A stretch of 64,000 bases of DNA from Desarmillaria ectypa (lineage: Eukaryota; Basidiomycota; Agaricomycetes; Agaricales; Physalacriaceae), in NCBI GenBank assembly GCA_030407005.1, contig JAUDYN010000001.1:806001-870000 (forward strand). Direction: 5' to 3'. A program made the translations under genes and the position numbers. Shown piece after piece: positions 33,528 through 44,729 of this stretch (positions are counted from its first letter, which is position 1; each line of letters begins with the position of its first letter). The notes beneath the pieces are model-generated. The model was not told the origin of the DNA, searched no databases, and worked only from the letters and a program-made list of their open reading frames with translations.

Positions 33528-36491
33528 ATGGCCGACCACACTTCACTTCCCAGCTCTAGAGTTTCTTCACCAACTCATCCTCCGCAGGAGGGAGATTTCG
33601 ACTTTCCAGAAAATCTAGTCCCTCTGATAGTGCCCACAGACCTTGAAGACATTGACGAAGATACTATACAAGAGGTCATTCGCTCATGGCCCACTTGCGT
33701 TCCCTCATCCACATTTGCGAGGCATTCAAGTCTCAGAGAACGTAGAGAACGAGCCCTGCAAATTCTCAAGCTTAGCTCAAACGTGGGAAATGGCTTGCGC
33801 ACGGCTCGCATGCTAACTCATAATCAGTATACGAAGACGTTTCCAGAAGAAACGGCGATGATGGACACACTTCTCACGCATGTTTTGACATGTACCACCA
33901 CGAAGGGGGAGACCATGTATAAGTTGAAGGAGAATTCGTATCAGGACCTACAAATCAGGCTCGCGACCCGTCATGCGATGGCCTCCAAGTCCCTTTCTGC
34001 ATTCGGATACTCTGACTTGAAGATTCCAACCTGGGGCGTTGACATTACGAAAGGTTTGACAGTCAATGATTTTGAGATATACGCATTACATTTCCGTATT
34101 CACATTGAGAATTTCCTCTACATGCTCGATGCATGCCATGACTGGGCCAACCTGGGAGTATGCCAAATCCTACATGAAGATCTTATTGCAGCACAGCACA
34201 ATGCTGATCAAGCTCGCATTAAGACAGAAGAGGAAGAGACACCAATAAACCTCACGTCATCTAAGCGTCATAAATCTGTGACCAAAGCCTCGCCTGCGAC
34301 TTGGGAATGGGAATCAGTACGACGTGCTGCAGTGGGGGAGGAAGAACCACGACATGGTAGCCGACATGCATCCCAACTTTCTACTAGAGCCGCCGAGATT
34401 CTTGGACATTCATCACTTCGCACTAATTCAAAATTCAATAAGTCGCATGGTTTCAGTATGCGAGCACACAAGAGCATGCGTGCCTCGTCATATCAGCCCC
34501 AATCCGATACTGAAAGCAATAAGGAATCTTCAGACGAAGAAATCCGGAATCAAAACGACTTAGATCCAGATCCAGATCGGAGCGGTGGTGGTAGCAGTCA
34601 TCATAGGCATCGTAGCTATCACAGTCACCCTCATCAAGCATCGCACCATCTGCAGACGACTCTTCGACCAGTACGCTCTGAAAATTCCGGAATTCATTTT
34701 GACACTAAACTCAAGATGGGGGATGTTCCCACCTGGGACGGTAATCCAGACACCATTGTAGCCTGGATATTGAAGGTCAATGATCTTGCTTCCATGAGCG
34801 ATTCAGTTTTTAAAGACCTTGGCCGCATTACACCAAAGAGACTGCAAGGAGAGGCTGACCAATGGTATTATTCCCTGCCTCTCCGTTATCGCCTGGACCT
34901 TGAGACAAATTGGGCCACGCTACGCGAAGGAATAACGGACTACTACATGAATCGGCGTTGGTGGGAACGACAGAAAGACCGAGCCAGACAAGCCACCTAC
35001 CGACAACTAGGGCATGCATGTGAATCACCAAGCGAATATTACATTCGGAAATCCGAGTTGCTGAACACGGCCTTCACACTTACTGACTCAGAGTTAATCA
35101 GTCAAGTAATGGATGGAGCACCATTGAACTGGAACACGGTACTCACTGTCCAATTGTATGAAACAGCAGTAGAATTCCAATCTAGTATACGTTTCCATGA
35201 GGACCAGCTCCTACGGCTAGACCCAAACTATCGGACACGTACTCTGAACACTTATGAGCTTCGCCAGAATCAAGATAAATACAGTTCACCTTATCAGACC
35301 TCTCATGCCCGCCTGGTTGGTGCAACAAACCATCCTTTCACTCCTCCATTCCCTAAGGACGATGCAAACAAGACGCGTCGCAAGAAGGCTCCTAAGGATG
35401 TAGGAGCTAGACCATGCAGGCACTGTGGAAGTGGTGAGCATTGGGATTCAGAATGCAAACATCACTATGAAGGGATGCGTATCATGAGGACTCGACTAGC
35501 TGAATCCAATATCACAGATCTCCAAGCTCAGGATGAATATGATGAACTGTACTATGAAATGGAAGTCGAGCAGGATTTTGATTCAGCCCTCCAGACTACT
35601 GATAGCTCATGCAGATTCGTGGCGCCATGCCAAAACAATGCTGATGACCATTCAGCCCTGGGGGGAGTATCAGATGACAACTCTAACATTGAGACAGACC
35701 TTCAGTCTACCAGATCTTCGCAGAAGGTTAGTACCCTCAAAGTGAAGGCAGAAACCCCTTGCACAGCCTACGAGACTCATCCGGAATTCTCCCCCTTTGC
35801 TAGGAAGGAACGACGACGTCTAGAAAGGCTGAAAAGGAGGTTTAAACGTACTTTCCATATCAGTTACCAATCTCCAGCTGAATCTGCAGGTAAACCGCAC
35901 CTATTGGAGCTAAAGAAATGCATGGAACGGCCGTCAGGTTGTACATTCCTTGGAAGCAAGGTGACAGCAACTTATGCAGGAATTAATGGTAAAGGATTAG
36001 ACGTCTTGAAAGTCATAATTGACTCGGGATCCGATATCACACTGATTTCAAGGGAAGCCTTACAAGCTTTAACTTCTAAACCTAAAATTCATGTAGGACA
36101 GAAGATAAACCTTGTACAAGTTACAGGAAACTCAACAATATCTGGGTACATTAATATTGACCTCTTCTTTGAAACACAAAATGGGCCCGTCAAAATCAAT
36201 GTGGATGCATATGTGGTCGATGGAATGACTACCCCCTTCATACTAGGAAATGACTTTGCAGACCAATATTCAATCTCTATCCTACGCAAGGATGGATCGA
36301 GTTATCTTGTATTCGGGGATACTGGAAGAGAGTTAGAAGTGGAGAGCTCAACTACGCCAGCCATTGTAGATTTACAAGGCAGAACATTTCAAGTCCGAGT
36401 ACTTCCAGAAGCTACCTCCCGCCTTGCAAAGCAACACTTACATCGATGGTCCCAGAAAATCCGCCAACGGAGGAAACGATCTATAGCATGA
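33528..36491 (+). CDS. Element C Gag-protease polyprotein (987 aa)
   Basis: Start ATG at 33528 follows GCCTAA and opens a frame to TGA 36489-36491. In order: an acidic N-terminal region; a basic middle; a Ser/His-rich stretch (about residues 350-385); capsid-like sequence beginning near MGDVPTWDGNPD (about 395-560); a zinc knuckle CRHCGSGEHWDSEC (about 627-640) for RNA binding; and an aspartic protease with IDSGSD near residue 830 and FILGNDF near 905. Protease in the Gag reading piece fits a frame that continues into pol. The frame after the stop is open in the same phase to 36908 and again to 40451, so this stop either causes a separate Gag product or is a lesion. Confidence 0.92.
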   Translation: MADHTSLPSSRVSSPTHPPQEGDFDFPENLVPLIVPTDLEDIDEDTIQEVIRSWPTCVPSSTFARHSSLRERRERALQILKLSSNVGNGLRTARMLTHNQYTKTFPEETAMMDTLLTHVLTCTTTKGETMYKLKENSYQDLQIRLATRHAMASKSLSAFGYSDLKIPTWGVDITKGLTVNDFEIYALHFRIHIENFLYMLDACHDWANLGVCQILHEDLIAAQHNADQARIKTEEEETPINLTSSKRHKSVTKASPATWEWESVRRAAVGEEEPRHGSRHASQLSTRAAEILGHSSLRTNSKFNKSHGFSMRAHKSMRASSYQPQSDTESNKESSDEEIRNQNDLDPDPDRSGGGSSHHRHRSYHSHPHQASHHLQTTLRPVRSENSGIHFDTKLKMGDVPTWDGNPDTIVAWILKVNDLASMSDSVFKDLGRITPKRLQGEADQWYYSLPLRYRLDLETNWATLREGITDYYMNRRWWERQKDRARQATYRQLGHACESPSEYYIRKSELLNTAFTLTDSELISQVMDGAPLNWNTVLTVQLYETAVEFQSSIRFHEDQLLRLDPNYRTRTLNTYELRQNQDKYSSPYQTSHARLVGATNHPFTPPFPKDDANKTRRKKAPKDVGARPCRHCGSGEHWDSECKHHYEGMRIMRTRLAESNITDLQAQDEYDELYYEMEVEQDFDSALQTTDSSCRFVAPCQNNADDHSALGGVSDDNSNIETDLQSTRSSQKVSTLKVKAETPCTAYETHPEFSPFARKERRRLERLKRRFKRTFHISYQSPAESAGKPHLLELKKCMERPSGCTFLGSKVTATYAGINGKGLDVLKVIIDSGSDITLISREALQALTSKPKIHVGQKINLVQVTGNSTISGYINIDLFFETQNGPVKINVDAYVVDGMTTPFILGNDFADQYSISILRKDGSSYLVFGDTGRELEVESSTTPAIVDLQGRTFQVRVLPEATSRLAKQHLHRWSQKIRQRRKRSIA

Positions 36492-39400
36492 GGAGAGGTC
36501 CACGCACGAGAACGAGTGGTGATACCACCTGAATCTAGCGTGAAGGTGCCCATAGATGCCTCATTTCCGTCCAATGGGAATGATCTATTTGTGGAAAGAC
36601 AAATCAGCCAAGATAATAACCAGCGCAACTTCTATGGCTCACTCGATTCTCTCATTTCCAAGGATCAAGCCTTTCTACACATCTCCAACTTCTCTGATGC
36701 ACCTGTAGTGATAAGTAAGGGGCAGATAGTAGGCAAGGCTCGGAATCCTCGGAACTGGCTGGACAAGCAACAAGACAATTCAGATGTAAAGCAGAGACAT
36801 GCATACTTTATTCAAGAACTAGTCAAGGCACAGATCTCCAGATCCAACACTATGGGGACATTGAGCCTTATGATCCAAAGTGAATCTGAAGTCACATCTA
36901 AGGCATAATGTAATGCATCTGAACCGGATGATCCAGCTTCCACAGAGCCCATTGAAGGAGGTCCTAAAACTGCAGATTCGCCTCCTGACTCTATTGCCTT
37001 TGCTGAAGTTTTGAGTTCTCTTGACATTTCTCCCCACCTGACGGAGGAGCAAAAGAGAAATCTTGAACTAGTTATCCTTGACAATTCACAGGCTTTTGGG
37101 CTTGATGGTAGACTAGGAACAAATGATGCGAGAGTGGAGATAAAACTAAAGCCTGATGCTCAGCCCATTTCATTGCCTCCATTCCCTGTCTCTCCAGCTA
37201 ATCGTGAAGTCATGGATAAGCAGATAGATTCTTGGATACAGCTTGGAGTAATTGAGCCATCCAAAAGTCCTTGGGCAGCTCCAGCCTTCATCGTCTACCG
37301 TAATAATAAACCCTGCATGGTTATTGACTACCGAAAACTTAACTCAATGGTTATCCCTGATGAATTTCCCCTTCTGAAACAAGATGATATCATGCAGGCT
37401 CTCAGTGGATCTCAATGGCTTACTACTCTAGACGCATTATCAGGATTCACGCAACTGATTGTACATGAGAATTCTAGGGAGAAGCTGGCATTTCGTTGCC
37501 ATAGAGGACTCTGGCAATTTACACAAATGCCATTTGGATATAGGAACGGACCCAGTGTTTTTCAACGGGTCATGCAGAATATTTTGGCACCTTTCCTCTG
37601 GATCTTTGCATTAGTCTACATCGATGACATTGTTATTTTCTCTTCATCATTTGAGGAGCACTTACAACATGTAGACAAGATACTCAAGGCTATTAAAGGA
37701 TCAGGAATAACTCTTTCACTGCCAAAATGTCATTTCACATACCAATCACTTCTTCTACTAGGACAGAAGGTATCCCGCCTTGGCATGTCCACCCATAAGG
37801 AAAAGGTTGAAGCTATAATGATGCTAGAGACTCCTCGCAATGTGCATGAGCTTCAGACCTTCCTTGGAATGATGGTATACTTTTCAGCTTACATTCCATT
37901 TTATGCTTGGATCGCCCATCCTCTGTTCCAGTTACTAAAGAAAGGAACACCTTGGGTCTGGACTGAATTACACGACGAAGCCTTTAAATTAGGAAAGCAA
38001 GTCTTGTCGCATGCACCAGTACAAGGCTATGCCACACCAGGATTACCTTACCATGTGTATACAGATGCTTGCGATTATGGACTTGCCGGAATTCTCCAAC
38101 AAGTTCAGCCAATACTCGTGCAAGATCTGAAGGGAACTCGTATATATGATCGCTTAAAGAGTGCCTTTGACAAGAAGGAGGCAATACCCCAGCTAGTTCC
38201 GTGTATTTCTAAGGAATGCAATGATGTACCAATGCCAGGAACTTGGGCATCAAAATTCGAGGATACTACTGTCTATATTGAACGTGTCATTTGTTATTGG
38301 TCGCGTGTATTGAAATCAGCTGAAAGGAACTACTCCCCTACTGAACGTGAGGCTTTAGCACTCAAGGAAGCACTAATCAAGTTCCAACCATATATTGAGG
38401 GTGAAAAAATACTAGCCATAACAGATCATGCTGCTCTCACCTGGAGTCGTACATTTCAGAACATAAACCGACGTTTACTAACTTGGGGCACAATATTTGC
38501 TGCTTACCCAAATTTGCATATCATTCACCGAGCAGGGCGTGTTCACTCAAATGTGGATCCAATCTCACATTTACGGCGGCGTCTCCCTCCTCAAGATGGT
38601 CCTTTATCCGATGCCACAGAGCCTGTCAATCTATCAAAATCGAATTTGGATAATGATCCCATGCACAACATGTATGAGGAGCTTGGACCGAGATTTGAAG
38701 AGAAACTTCTTACCATAGGCTCTAAATTCATCACATCTGAGAACTTGAAACAGGATGAATTTGCTGTTGAGCTAGGAGATATTCCTTTAATCTATGGATC
38801 TGAGGTCATAGGGACAACTCGCATGTGTGGTGCCCAGTCATACTCTCTACTCGTTGGAATAGCCTCGGAGGAAATAGAGGCTTGGAGAAAGGCTTATACA
38901 GATGATCCACACTTTGCCAAAGTTCTCGCTTCATTACAGGACCCTAAAGGTCAAGTAACACCACAGTTTCCCCAATATTATTACTCCCATGAGGGCTTGC
39001 TTTATTTTGAAGACAGCAATGGAAACAATCGTCTCTGCATACCCCGGTCATTACAAGTAGAGATCATGGATCAAATTCATAACTCACTGACTGAGTCCGC
39101 ACATGGGGGGTACCACAGATGCTATAATCGGCTTGCAGCAACTCATTATTGGCCAGGTATGTCTCGTGACCTGAGGAAATATGTAAGTACTTGTGATATT
39201 TGCCAAAAAACAAAACCTCGACGCCATGGTCCAGTTGGACTCCTTCAACCCATTCCTATTCCTACTCGGCCATTCGAGGTAGTATCAATGGACTTTATTC
39301 CCGAACTGCCAAACGCATCAGGATATGATAACATTCTAGTCATAGTTGACAAGCTCATGAAATATGCTATTTTTATCCCTTGCGCCACCACTATCACAGA

Positions 39401-40451
39401 AGATGCCACAGCTCGATTATTTTTTGAGCATGTCATTTCTAAGTTCGGCATTCCTTCACAAGTTATTACAGACCGAGACTCTAGATGGCGTCACAGTTTC
39501 TGGAAGGAAACTTGCAAACTCATGGGAATGAAGCGAGCACTAACTACAGCTCACCACCCACAAGCTGATGGACAAACTGAGGTATTAAACCAAGGATTGG
39601 AAATAGCCTTAAGAGCTTATATTGGTCCAGACAGGGATGACTGGAATCAGTACTTGAATGGACTGGCTCTATCATACAATACAACACCCCATACGAGTAC
39701 TGGGTATGCTCCTGCTTATCTGCTCTATGGTTTCACTCCGATCACCGGGTCTTCTCTTTTGACCATCCCTGGATATATCCCTCGCCCTCTTGGCAGCCAC
39801 ATAGCAGCCGGACAGGAGCCAGATCATGTACGTCTCACTCATGAGAATGATAAAGCTGTTGACATGGTGGAACAATTTGAAGCCGAACGAGTGCGAGCCA
39901 AGGAAGCCTTGAAACTCAGTCAATCCTACCAACAAAAGTACTACAATCAAGGTAGACTCACCTCGGAATTTGAAGAAGGAGATTGGGTAGTACTAAATCC
40001 CCATACATTGGAACTACTGAAGGATGTCCGAGGGCGAGGAAAGAAACTCCTAATGAAATATGATGGACCCTTCGAAATCATCAAAAAGATCAGCCCGGTG
40101 ACATATCAATTAAGGTTACCCACATCGTACGGCATCCACCCAATCCTCAATATTGCTCATCTTGAGAAGTACTTACAATCTCCTCCTGAACTTGGTGAAA
40201 GACCTACTAAGTGCTTGAATCGAGCAGACTTTGAACAGCTACCTGAGATTGAAGTAGAAAAGATAGTCGCAGAAAGGATGTTCAAGGCTGCTGGAAAGCA
40301 CCGTCGTATCAAGAAATACAGAGTGCGATGGGTAGGACTACCAGAAAATGAGGATGAATGGAAAACAAGGGATGAATTGCGGAATGCACCCAAGATTTTA
40401 GAAGCCTGGTTACGATCACAGCCACCACAATGTGCTATCAGCAAAGGATGA
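36492..40451 (+). CDS. Element C pol (RT, RNase H, integrase, chromodomain), one internal stop
   Basis: Continues the gag frame, with a TAA at 36906-36908. The 37011-40451 piece (1146 aa) is intact: RT with YIDDIVIFS (catalytic Asp pair, nt 37618-37644); RNase H starting at YTDACDYG, with REALALKEAL and TDHAAL; integrase with a zinc finger (H..H..CDIC) and core residues Asp in SMDFI, Asp in TDRDSRW and Glu in GQTEVLNQ; and a C-terminal chromodomain, VEKIVAERMF to RVRWVGLPENEDEWK. Chromodomains tether integration to modified histones. Apart from the stop the enzyme domains look functional. Confidence 0.92.
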
Positions 40452-40780
40452 TCAATGTGTGACGTCCCAGAGACATACCAGATATTCTTCATTTTTTTTT
40501 TTGACATCAAACTACACTACGGCATCACTCAATAATACACTTCTTTGTTCAACAAAATTCTTTTGTTCAAGGCATAATCCTTTGTTCATGAATAAGCCTT
40601 GCTCGATGACCTTCGACAATTTTCAGACACCGAATAAAATTTCAGTGAAATCTAGTATAAAGACCGACAAAGCATGGAATGATGCCTCATTCCAAACTAT
40701 CCCACTTGAGGATTAGCCATCTGCCTTTACTCTTCATCCAAATCCATATTTTGCACATAAAACCAAGTCTATTTCTCAGA
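40452..40780 (+). promoter_or_regulatory. Spacer before ORF3 with repeats and TATA-like site
   Basis: The 329 bp between the pol stop and ORF3 holds three exact TTTGTTCA repeats (40544-40551, 40562-40569, 40581-40588), a T-run near 40492 and TATAAAG at 40656-40662, about 125 bp before ATG 40781. It could be an internal promoter for ORF3, or simply a leader. Confidence 0.4.
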
Positions 40781-41713
40781 ATGTCCTTCCACCAGGGTTC
40801 TATTACCACGTTCAATCGTAACCACTATCTCCACTCATTCCGCATGGCCGTCCACCACCCAGTACTCCTTGCGCTTTTTGAGAGTATCCTCGGAAATGAC
40901 ACTGCCTTCCTGACCAACCTGGACAAGCATATCGTCGCTGCCAAACAGGGTGACCAGATGATCTACAAGCCTTCTTACGTGCTTGGGTCAGCAGGATGGG
41001 CCATCCTCCAAACCCTCTCGGACATCGTCATGGCCGCTGTACACAACATTACTCCATACCAGGGAAGATCTCAGCGCCCACTCACCATTCCAGAATCAGC
41101 ATTCGAAGAGCTCGGTATTTCCTCACAAAACAAAGTAAACATCACTCATTTCCATTGCCACCCGAACTATCTCTTTACTCTCGCCTGCCGCTCTCGCGAC
41201 GAGCTCCTGGACACCCTCAGGGCCTTCCAGCAGGCACTACGCGTAGGCATCACATGGCTGGCCTCGAGGATCAATTACAGCATAGGGAAAGGGTTCCAAG
41301 CTCGCGTCAACTGGGGCGCATTCGTAGGGATGAGCTGGGATGAATTTCTATTCCATGTCTCCCCTGCTACGGTCTTAGCGGAGGCCCGTCGCCAGGGTCT
41401 CACAGCCGAAGAGATCACTATGCACTACTACACCAACGACGAGCAAGCCCTCACGCGTTATATCCCTTACTCCCCCATCGGTTACCCTGACTTAGCTGCA
41501 TATATTCATTTCCCCTATGACCCGCGATACCCGCGAACTTCCTTCTTCGAGGACTTGCCTCGCCTTATCACGAATTATGCCAAAAACAACACTTCCTCTA
41601 CCTCCGGCACCCCTTCCACAGCTACACTCACCCCTAGCACTGACTTCGAAATGAAAGATTCGGTTATTGAGGATGTTACGGAACTAATGGGAAACCTGTC
41701 CTTGGAAGGTTGA
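40781..41713 (+). CDS. Element C ORF3, protein of unknown function inside the LTRs
   Basis: A sense ORF lies between the chromodomain and the polypurine tract. The open frame begins at 40679; I prefer ATG 40781 (MSFHQGSITTFNRN, 310 aa) because the 34 residues before it are low-quality Leu/His/Ile sequence. The protein is mainly alpha-helical in look (LLALFESILGND, AGWAILQTLSDIVMAAVHN, DTLRAFQQALRVGITWLASR), with a His-rich patch THFHCHP, aromatic stretches (VNWGAFVGMSWDEFLFHV), and a Ser/Thr-rich plus acidic tail ending DVTELMGNLSLEG. No signal peptide, obvious transmembrane helix, zinc finger or enzyme motif was recognised. Codon third positions are more C/G-rich than in gag and pol, suggesting capture from elsewhere. 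It occupies the place of env in retroviruses but does not look like an envelope protein. Confidence 0.8.
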   Translation: MSFHQGSITTFNRNHYLHSFRMAVHHPVLLALFESILGNDTAFLTNLDKHIVAAKQGDQMIYKPSYVLGSAGWAILQTLSDIVMAAVHNITPYQGRSQRPLTIPESAFEELGISSQNKVNITHFHCHPNYLFTLACRSRDELLDTLRAFQQALRVGITWLASRINYSIGKGFQARVNWGAFVGMSWDEFLFHVSPATVLAEARRQGLTAEEITMHYYTNDEQALTRYIPYSPIGYPDLAAYIHFPYDPRYPRTSFFEDLPRLITNYAKNNTSSTSGTPSTATLTPSTDFEMKDSVIEDVTELMGNLSLEG

Positions 41714-41728
41714 GTCGGCAATTGTTGA

Positions 41729-41740
41729 CTGGGGGGGCTC
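41729..41740 (+). other. Polypurine tract of element C
   Basis: CTGGGGGGGCTC directly before the 3' LTR; the G-run is the likely plus-strand primer. Confidence 0.7.
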
Positions 41741-42237
41741 TGTTATGGATGTCAGTCAGGTAACATTAGTCAACAGTCACCGACCACTTACTGTACCAAT
41801 TATCACGAATAATTATATAATTTTCGTTATTTCTCCTTTCTTTCTTTTTCTTTCTTTTTCCTTCTTCTTCTACCTTCTTCGATACTCTTCCAGTATATTC
41901 TTGTGACTATCATCTTCCAGAACCTTCACTCAAGTACAATATATATATTCGAGTATCGTAGTATGCAAAAGGATATCTAATTTTTACTTCTTGAACTCCA
42001 CGACCTAGTGTGAACCTAAGTGAAAGAGGTCGGTTACGCCAAGCGCTTGCCGAACATCTCGCTTACCGACTACGCCAAGCGCTTTTCGGATCTTCTTAGC
42101 TACGCCTAGCGCTTGCTAAACTCTCGGTCGGAGCCTTCTTGGTAAAACTGGACCCATTATTCTACATTCGCTTTCGGCATAGTTCTTGAACTAGTACTAC
42201 AGGATCGTACTTAGTCAAATTAGCCGGATTCCTAACA
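41741..42237 (+). repeat. 3' LTR of element C (497 bp)
   Basis: Same length and nearly the same sequence as 32924-33420, ending CCTAACA and followed by the AAACG target duplication. Confidence 0.95.
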
Positions 42238-42242
42238 AAACG

Positions 42243-43019
42243 TGCTCTAGGCCTTTCAAGACCAGACTCGCGTTCAGTCCAAATGATCACGTTCCTCAAT
42301 AACGTCGGTTTTGTTCCCAGTATGTATCAATCAGATTCTGTTCGACTCGAAAAATCCTGCGGTGGCCCCGGTGGAACGTGAGGTTGGTAACGCCCTTGAA
42401 GCGCTTCTTCAATATGTAGAGGAGCCTTGGTCCCATAATCTTAGGTCGAGACCCACTTGAACGCCCAAGATAATGAGAGCATGCATACAAGGAAAAGAAG
42501 CTAAAAATTCTTTGGTCATAACGAACGCAAAGGTCGGAGAGCCCCGCATATAGCCAGAGAATCCCACAGTAGTTTACAGCCCGAACTTTGCCGATGGATA
42601 CTGTACGCTAGTCACGGGAAGAAGATATGATGGTGGAGCAAAGGAAGGCATGCTCAGGAAAGATCCTTAGCCCATGCGGTTTGCAAGGTTCCCGCCAAGT
42701 AGACATGCATTATCATAACACTCTGTGCGGATTAACATATGAGCCTGTAAGTGACTTATCTGGAAGCAACGGAAACCTCACATTTTCTCAGTGGTAGCAG
42801 CATGTTCCTGTAGCCGCACTTTTGCTTTTTCTAAAACCTGAGCCCAGGCTGCTGTCGATTTCGATGCATTCGAACATAGCTCGGGTCGGGGACGAACGAA
42901 ATCAGGAATTCACGTATACTTATTGGCAGGGTAGGTGATGGGACTGGCAAAGTGTCGATTTACTCCCACACCTGCCACCATCCCCGACCCCTGGCTTCGA
43001 ATAAAGCGGTTAGGTTGTA
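42243..43019. other. Spacer right of element C
   Basis: The frame at 42296-42490 (minus, 64 aa) contains MGPRLLYILKKRFKG but has no recognised partner. I do not see the missing 5' end of the amidohydrolase here. No other feature is supported. Confidence 0.35.
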
Positions 43020-43589
43020 TGTAAACCGAAGGCAGCATTTTGAGCATGACTATAGCCTTGGAGCCAGTCTGCCTCAAGTCTAGTCGTGTCAAGAGGGAAA
43101 GGTTGGCTCAACTCGTCGGCCTTGTACAACAAGACGAAGAAGCCCCCATCCTCCCGCGCTGTCAGCAACATACACGCGAAGCACTCCAACTCAATCAGGA
43201 ATGTCAAGAGCTCCCGGGCGATGTCGTGCTCTGATGAGGTTTTTATACTCACTGATGGCGCCGAGGCTCATCATATCCGTACACAGAAAAATATCCTACA
43301 TTTACCGATAGGATACACGAGGTTATCGACCAGAGAAGCTAGATAGTCATCAGTAGATTGGGCTTGTATCGAGGATGTCGTGGGCGGTATAGGGAGGGAG
43401 CATTCGCAGTCGACATTGATGACCTTGTATCCAGCACTAGTCGCTCGGGAAAGAAAGTCAAGAATTCTCGGAGAATGGCGGGATAGATCGTCTCTCATCA
43501 ACGGGGGGCTGGCGGCGACGACTTCCCCGGGATTTCTATCTGAGTACATGACATGTTACTTTCCCACGCTCGTAATTCCTTAGACAAGG
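43020..43589 (-). pseudogene. Decayed gene-like segment, second copy of duplicated block
   Basis: Minus-strand frames at 43010-43252 and 43271-43549. DNA around 43400-43580 ('tccagcactagtcgct.gggaaagaaag') is repeated at 45710-45760 in the third block, and DNA around 43180 is repeated near 29270 in the first. The frames do not join into a convincing protein and no domain was recognised. Confidence 0.4.
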
Positions 43590-44497
43590 TAGGCCTAATA
43601 ATTCCCGGTCTTGTTGATAACATATTATTTAACGTCGGGTCCCGAGAGGGTATTTATTCACTACGTTATTAACAGTTAATAAACATGTATGAAATAATGT
43701 GAATAACCGATTTTCTAACGAGTGAATAACAAACGATTGGTGAAAAAATCAAGAACAGCTCAAATATTGTCCTAATCGATCTCGTCCATGTCCCTCGACA
43801 TTGTTGGCAAGCCTCGATACTGTTGGTGACTCAACCGCTGCAGCACTTACTTCCGAGGCTGATGTGGGAAGAACCTTCAGATGAAGCATCGAGATTGATG
43901 TCTGGATCAAGTTCGAGCGTTTCTGGGGTATCCTCAATACCAACGTCGACTACCATATCATCCCCATCATTGGAGTCAATCATATCCACCAGACGCACGG
44001 TTTGTGATACTTCTTCTGACCCTGAACTCGTGCTTTGCCTCGCTGGAGTTGCTCTTTTCTTGCTCAGATCATCTTGCATACTTTCCAGCAGCTGAAACTC
44101 ACCTGGTGGATGCCGTACCGCTGTCCAACCTGTATCATGTTGACGAGGGTGCTAACCTTCTGGTTGCTCCGCAGTGGCGAGTTGAACCAAGTGATTTTAG
44201 AACTGGTATGCTCATCTGACATGGAATTGACCAGTACGGAGAATATCTTGATAGCAAAAAACCGCAACCCAGATCAAACTTGCATAGGAAAGATCAGCGC
44301 GTAGAAAGACTCCGAGCCCGAGAGTGACGAGAAGGGAAGAAAATTTCGTGCCTTGCGGAGTGTAAACGTTTAAACAGCCGGCATATCTCCAGCAAAGTGT
44401 TTGATATTTATTCACATTTATTAACTAGGTGGTTTGGGGTACCAGTTAATAAAATGTTAATAAATCGATGTTAATTAATATTCATTTTTTAGCCCTA
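43590..44497 (-). mobile_element. hAT-type DNA transposon remnant
   Basis: A minus-strand piece at 44064-44267 reads SVLVNSMSDEHTSSKITWFN and then NQKVSTLVNMIQVGQRYG, which is the C-terminal region of basidiomycete hAT transposases (VNSMxDExT..TWxNS). A second frame at 43831-44079 is acidic and could be the tail. The ends are AT-rich with repeated GTTAATAA/GTGAATAA. The outer ends TAGGCCTAATAAT (left) and TAGGGCTAAAAAAT (right, complement) form an imperfect inverted repeat. The third block lacks this insertion at the matching place (about 45935). A clean 8-bp target duplication is not seen. Most of the transposase is missing. Confidence 0.62.
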
Positions 44498-44729
44498 CCT
44501 TAAATTCCTATGATCCATCGCCTTGAACGCTCTCAAAGAAGTACAGTTGTTGATGGAGAAGCGGAAGACGTAACTCCGAGATGTTTCGCTGCAAAGAGAT
44601 GGGTACATAGATTGTCACCTGTAGTACCCATCCATGCCGCATTCCGATAGCTGGGGGACTTCTTCGTATCAATATCACAATTCTCTGACTGCTGATGGAC
44701 ATGGTTGAAATCAGAGCATTTCAGCCCGT

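Larger units (their letters stand above)
32924..42237 (+). mobile_element. Ty3/gypsy element C, near-complete chromodomain retrotransposon
   Basis: A 9.3-kb element with two 497-bp LTRs, flanked by the 5-bp target duplication AAACG (32919-32923 and 42238-42242). It carries Gag-protease, RT, RNase H, integrase and chromodomain in a single frame that is interrupted by two stops, and then an additional sense ORF (ORF3) before the polypurine tract. The LTRs differ at only two positions that I can see (33214 T versus C, 33244 A versus G), so insertion was recent. It lies between two copies of a duplicated host block. Confidence 0.95.

Noticed and set aside
33424..33618. Upstream ORF overlapping the start of element C gag
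   Set aside because: It overlaps Gag out of frame with no motif; Gag's ATG 33528 is well supported.
43578..44505. An 8-bp target duplication for the hAT remnant (CCTTAGAC and CCTTAAAT)
   Set aside because: Only five of eight bases match and the left copy is four bases away from the inverted-repeat start.
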